Position numbers and translations under genes: made by a program. The notes beneath the pieces were generated by a model. The model ran no database searches. It was not told the origin of the DNA and saw only the letters and a list, made by a program, of their open reading frames with translations. A stretch of 51,412 nt of DNA, taken from NCBI GenBank assembly GCA_002382735.1, contig DFZN01000041.1, positions 1-51,412 of the forward strand, in the 5' to 3' direction. How positions within the stretch are numbered: position 1 is the stretch's first letter; each line of letters begins with the position of its first letter. This document shows, piece by piece, positions 50,296-51,412 of this stretch. The DNA comes from a bacterium UBP11_UBA4055 (GTDB taxonomy: Bacteria > UBA4055).

Positions 50296-50324
50296 TTGAC
50301 AACCAACTTTTTATTATGTAAATT
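50296..50324 (+). promoter_or_regulatory. Promoter of the PIN toxin pair
   Basis: TTGACA (50296-50301), 17-base spacer, TAAATT (50319-50324). Ends 24 bases before the antitoxin ATG. Identical hexamers and spacing to the tetR promoter at 708-736. Confidence 0.6.
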
Positions 50325-50348
50325 ACGATCATCAAACCGGAGCAAAAA

Positions 50349-50561
50349 ATGGAAACTTTAAAGATAGAAATATTAAATCCGAAGGCAAAAAAGCTTTTGA
50401 AAGACTTGGCAGAGCTGAAACTTATCAATATTAATACTCAAATTTCTTTGAAAGATATTTTGGATAAATTGAGAAGTTATGAGTACGAAACACCTTCACT
50501 TGATGAAATAACTATGGAAGTCAGGGAAGAAAGAAAGTCGAGATATGGCAAAAGCAATTAG
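50349..50561 (+). CDS. Antitoxin-like small protein upstream of the PIN toxin
   Basis: 70 residues: METLKIEILNPKAKKLLKDL, AELKLININTQISLKDILDK, then charged EVREERKSRYGKSN tail. This pattern is frequent in antitoxins encoded before PIN-family toxins (the KKLLKDLAELKLI motif). A CGGAG site lies 6-7 bases upstream and the gene overlaps the next by 17 bases. Confidence 0.75.
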   Translation: METLKIEILNPKAKKLLKDLAELKLININTQISLKDILDKLRSYEYETPSLDEITMEVREERKSRYGKSN

Positions 50562-50970
50562 AATTATTATAGATACGAATCTTTGGATTAGTTATCTGCT
50601 AACAAAACAATTTGATTTTTTAGATAATTTATTTGAAAGAAATAAAATACAGCTACTATTCAGTCAGGAACTTTTGGAAGAGTTCACTAGTGTTACAAAA
50701 CGACCTAAACTTAAGAAGTTTTTCAAGCAAGATGATGTTAATCAGTTACTGGAAATCATAAGTAGCTTTGCAGAATTCGTTGATGTCAAATCTGAAACCA
50801 AAGTATGTCGGGATGAAAAAGATGATTTTCTCTTATCATTAGCCTATGATGGCTCAGCTGATTATCTTGTTACCGGAGATAAAGACCTGTTGGTTATCGA
50901 AAAATATAAAAACACTAAGATAGTCAAAATTTCTGATTTCGAAAAACTTATGACCAAGATGGCTTTATAA
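50545..50970 (+). CDS. PIN-domain toxin
   Basis: 141 residues: RIIIDTNLWISYLLTKQFDF (first Asp), SQELLEEFTSVTKRPKLKKF (Glu), CRDEKDDFLLSLAYDGSADY (Asp/Asp) and LVTGDKDLLVIE. The acidic triad and order fit the PIN-like family annotated as toxin component of a putative TA system. It is a metal-dependent RNase. Co-transcribed with the small upstream partner. Confidence 0.88.
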   Translation: MAKAIRIIIDTNLWISYLLTKQFDFLDNLFERNKIQLLFSQELLEEFTSVTKRPKLKKFFKQDDVNQLLEIISSFAEFVDVKSETKVCRDEKDDFLLSLAYDGSADYLVTGDKDLLVIEKYKNTKIVKISDFEKLMTKMAL

Positions 50971-51047
50971 TGAAGAACAACTCATTAAACGGTCTATTCA
51001 CAGAGCTGGGAATATAGATGGCTGGTATTGAATGACTTTTCATCGGC

Positions 51048-51412
51048 TCACTTCACGATAAACTCACCGTCAAATCTCTTTAGATCTTCAAGAGTTTCAA
51101 TATAAATATCATGCGTATCTGGCAGCTTATCCAAAGGAAAGAACCCGATGTCGCTTGTTTCATCTGTTACCCGCACAAGTTCGCCTTCCCATTCATCCAC
51201 AATGAAAACCATCGCGAATATCTGAACCTGATCGCCGTTCGGATAAGTTACCGAATATTTCGGATCAGAATATATCGCTATCGGTCTGCATGAAATTACC
51301 CGCAGTCCTGTTTCTTCAAGCACTTCTCTTTTTACTGCATCAATTACGCTGTCCCCAAGTTCCAAAGAACCGGCAGGCATTCCCCATCTGCCCGTATCAG
51401 TCCTTCTTATAA
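51048..51412 (-). CDS. NUDIX hydrolase, 5' end outside the window
   Basis: The visible stretch begins RRTDTGRWGMPAGSLELGDS in frame from the window edge, so the drawn Met is internal and the true start lies beyond 51412. The NUDIX box is complete in GSLELGDSVIDAVKREVLEE followed by TGL, with Asp in place of the first Glu. The C-terminal half has VTYPNGDQVQIFAMVFIVDEW and the end RFDGEFIV. NUDIX enzymes hydrolyse nucleoside-diphosphate compounds; substrate unknown. Confidence 0.88.
   Translation of the reverse strand, partial: IRRTDTGRWGMPAGSLELGDSVIDAVKREVLEETGLRVISCRPIAIYSDPKYSVTYPNGDQVQIFAMVFIVDEWEGELVRVTDETSDIGFFPLDKLPDTHDIYIETLEDLKRFDGEFIVK

Noticed and set aside
1..51412. CRISPR array, rRNA, tRNA or insertion sequence
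   Set aside because: No regularly spaced repeats, no transposase frame and no clover-leaf-like sequence caught the eye; a computed scan would be needed to exclude a tRNA.

Overview
The window is one contig from a Gram-negative-type bacterium of low to moderate GC content. It has outer-membrane beta-barrels, an OMPLA-type phospholipase, the murein-recycling ligase Mpl and an ADP-heptose-type glycosyltransferase. A hybrid cluster protein with its ferredoxin-like companion points to an anaerobic or microaerobic lifestyle. The species cannot be named from the sequence. No rRNA, tRNA, CRISPR array or insertion sequence was recognised by eye.

Layout. 0.1-9.2 kb holds an AraC-type protein and then a TetR-controlled envelope block: Fe-S protein, cupin, MMPL/RND exporter, LolA-like protein, DUF1302 porin, phospholipase A and DUF3943 barrel. 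hcp follows, closed by a clear terminator at 10.88 kb. 10.9-16.5 kb is a mixed minus-strand region: VOC protein, SUMF1-like lipoprotein, M20 amidohydrolase, Tag glycosylase and AAA ATPase. It is interrupted by decayed genes (AAA-ATPase debris, an internally deleted uvsE, a frameshifted GNAT). 16.6-22.7 kb carries a membrane-anchored protein with two degenerate GlmU-like domains, a secreted partner, a truncated lysO pair, a PHP phosphatase and an LTA-synthase-like transferase.

22.8-37.4 kb is a long plus-strand surface-glycan operon. It has an MsbA-like ABC exporter, an AbiEii-type toxin pair, a TagD-like cytidylyltransferase, two GT2 and about four GT4/GT1-type transferases, a second LTA-synthase-like enzyme, a GT9 heptosyltransferase and two TagB/TagF-like glycerophosphotransferases. 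Together these suggest a phosphoglycerol-decorated LPS or capsule. Two of the genes are conspicuously AT-rich and look transferred.

37.4-46 kb starts with a DUF456 gene and a FetA/FetB deletion chimera, then an integron. A promoter and a broken integron integrase (intI, plus strand) face a divergent minus-strand array of gene cassettes separated by attC-type sites. Cassette products include a DUF3592 protein, HicBA, a pRiA4 ORF-3-like protein, a secreted protein, a small membrane protein, a methyltransferase, an HD-domain remnant, HEPN/MNT and a recombinase N-domain-like protein. The integrase has lost its catalytic core, so the array looks frozen. 46-51.4 kb holds an RNA ligase, a Phd/RelE-type pair, mpl, a PAS histidine kinase, a PIN toxin pair and a NUDIX gene cut by the window end.

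The window is notable for gene decay by deletion: at least nine recognisable remnants are described.
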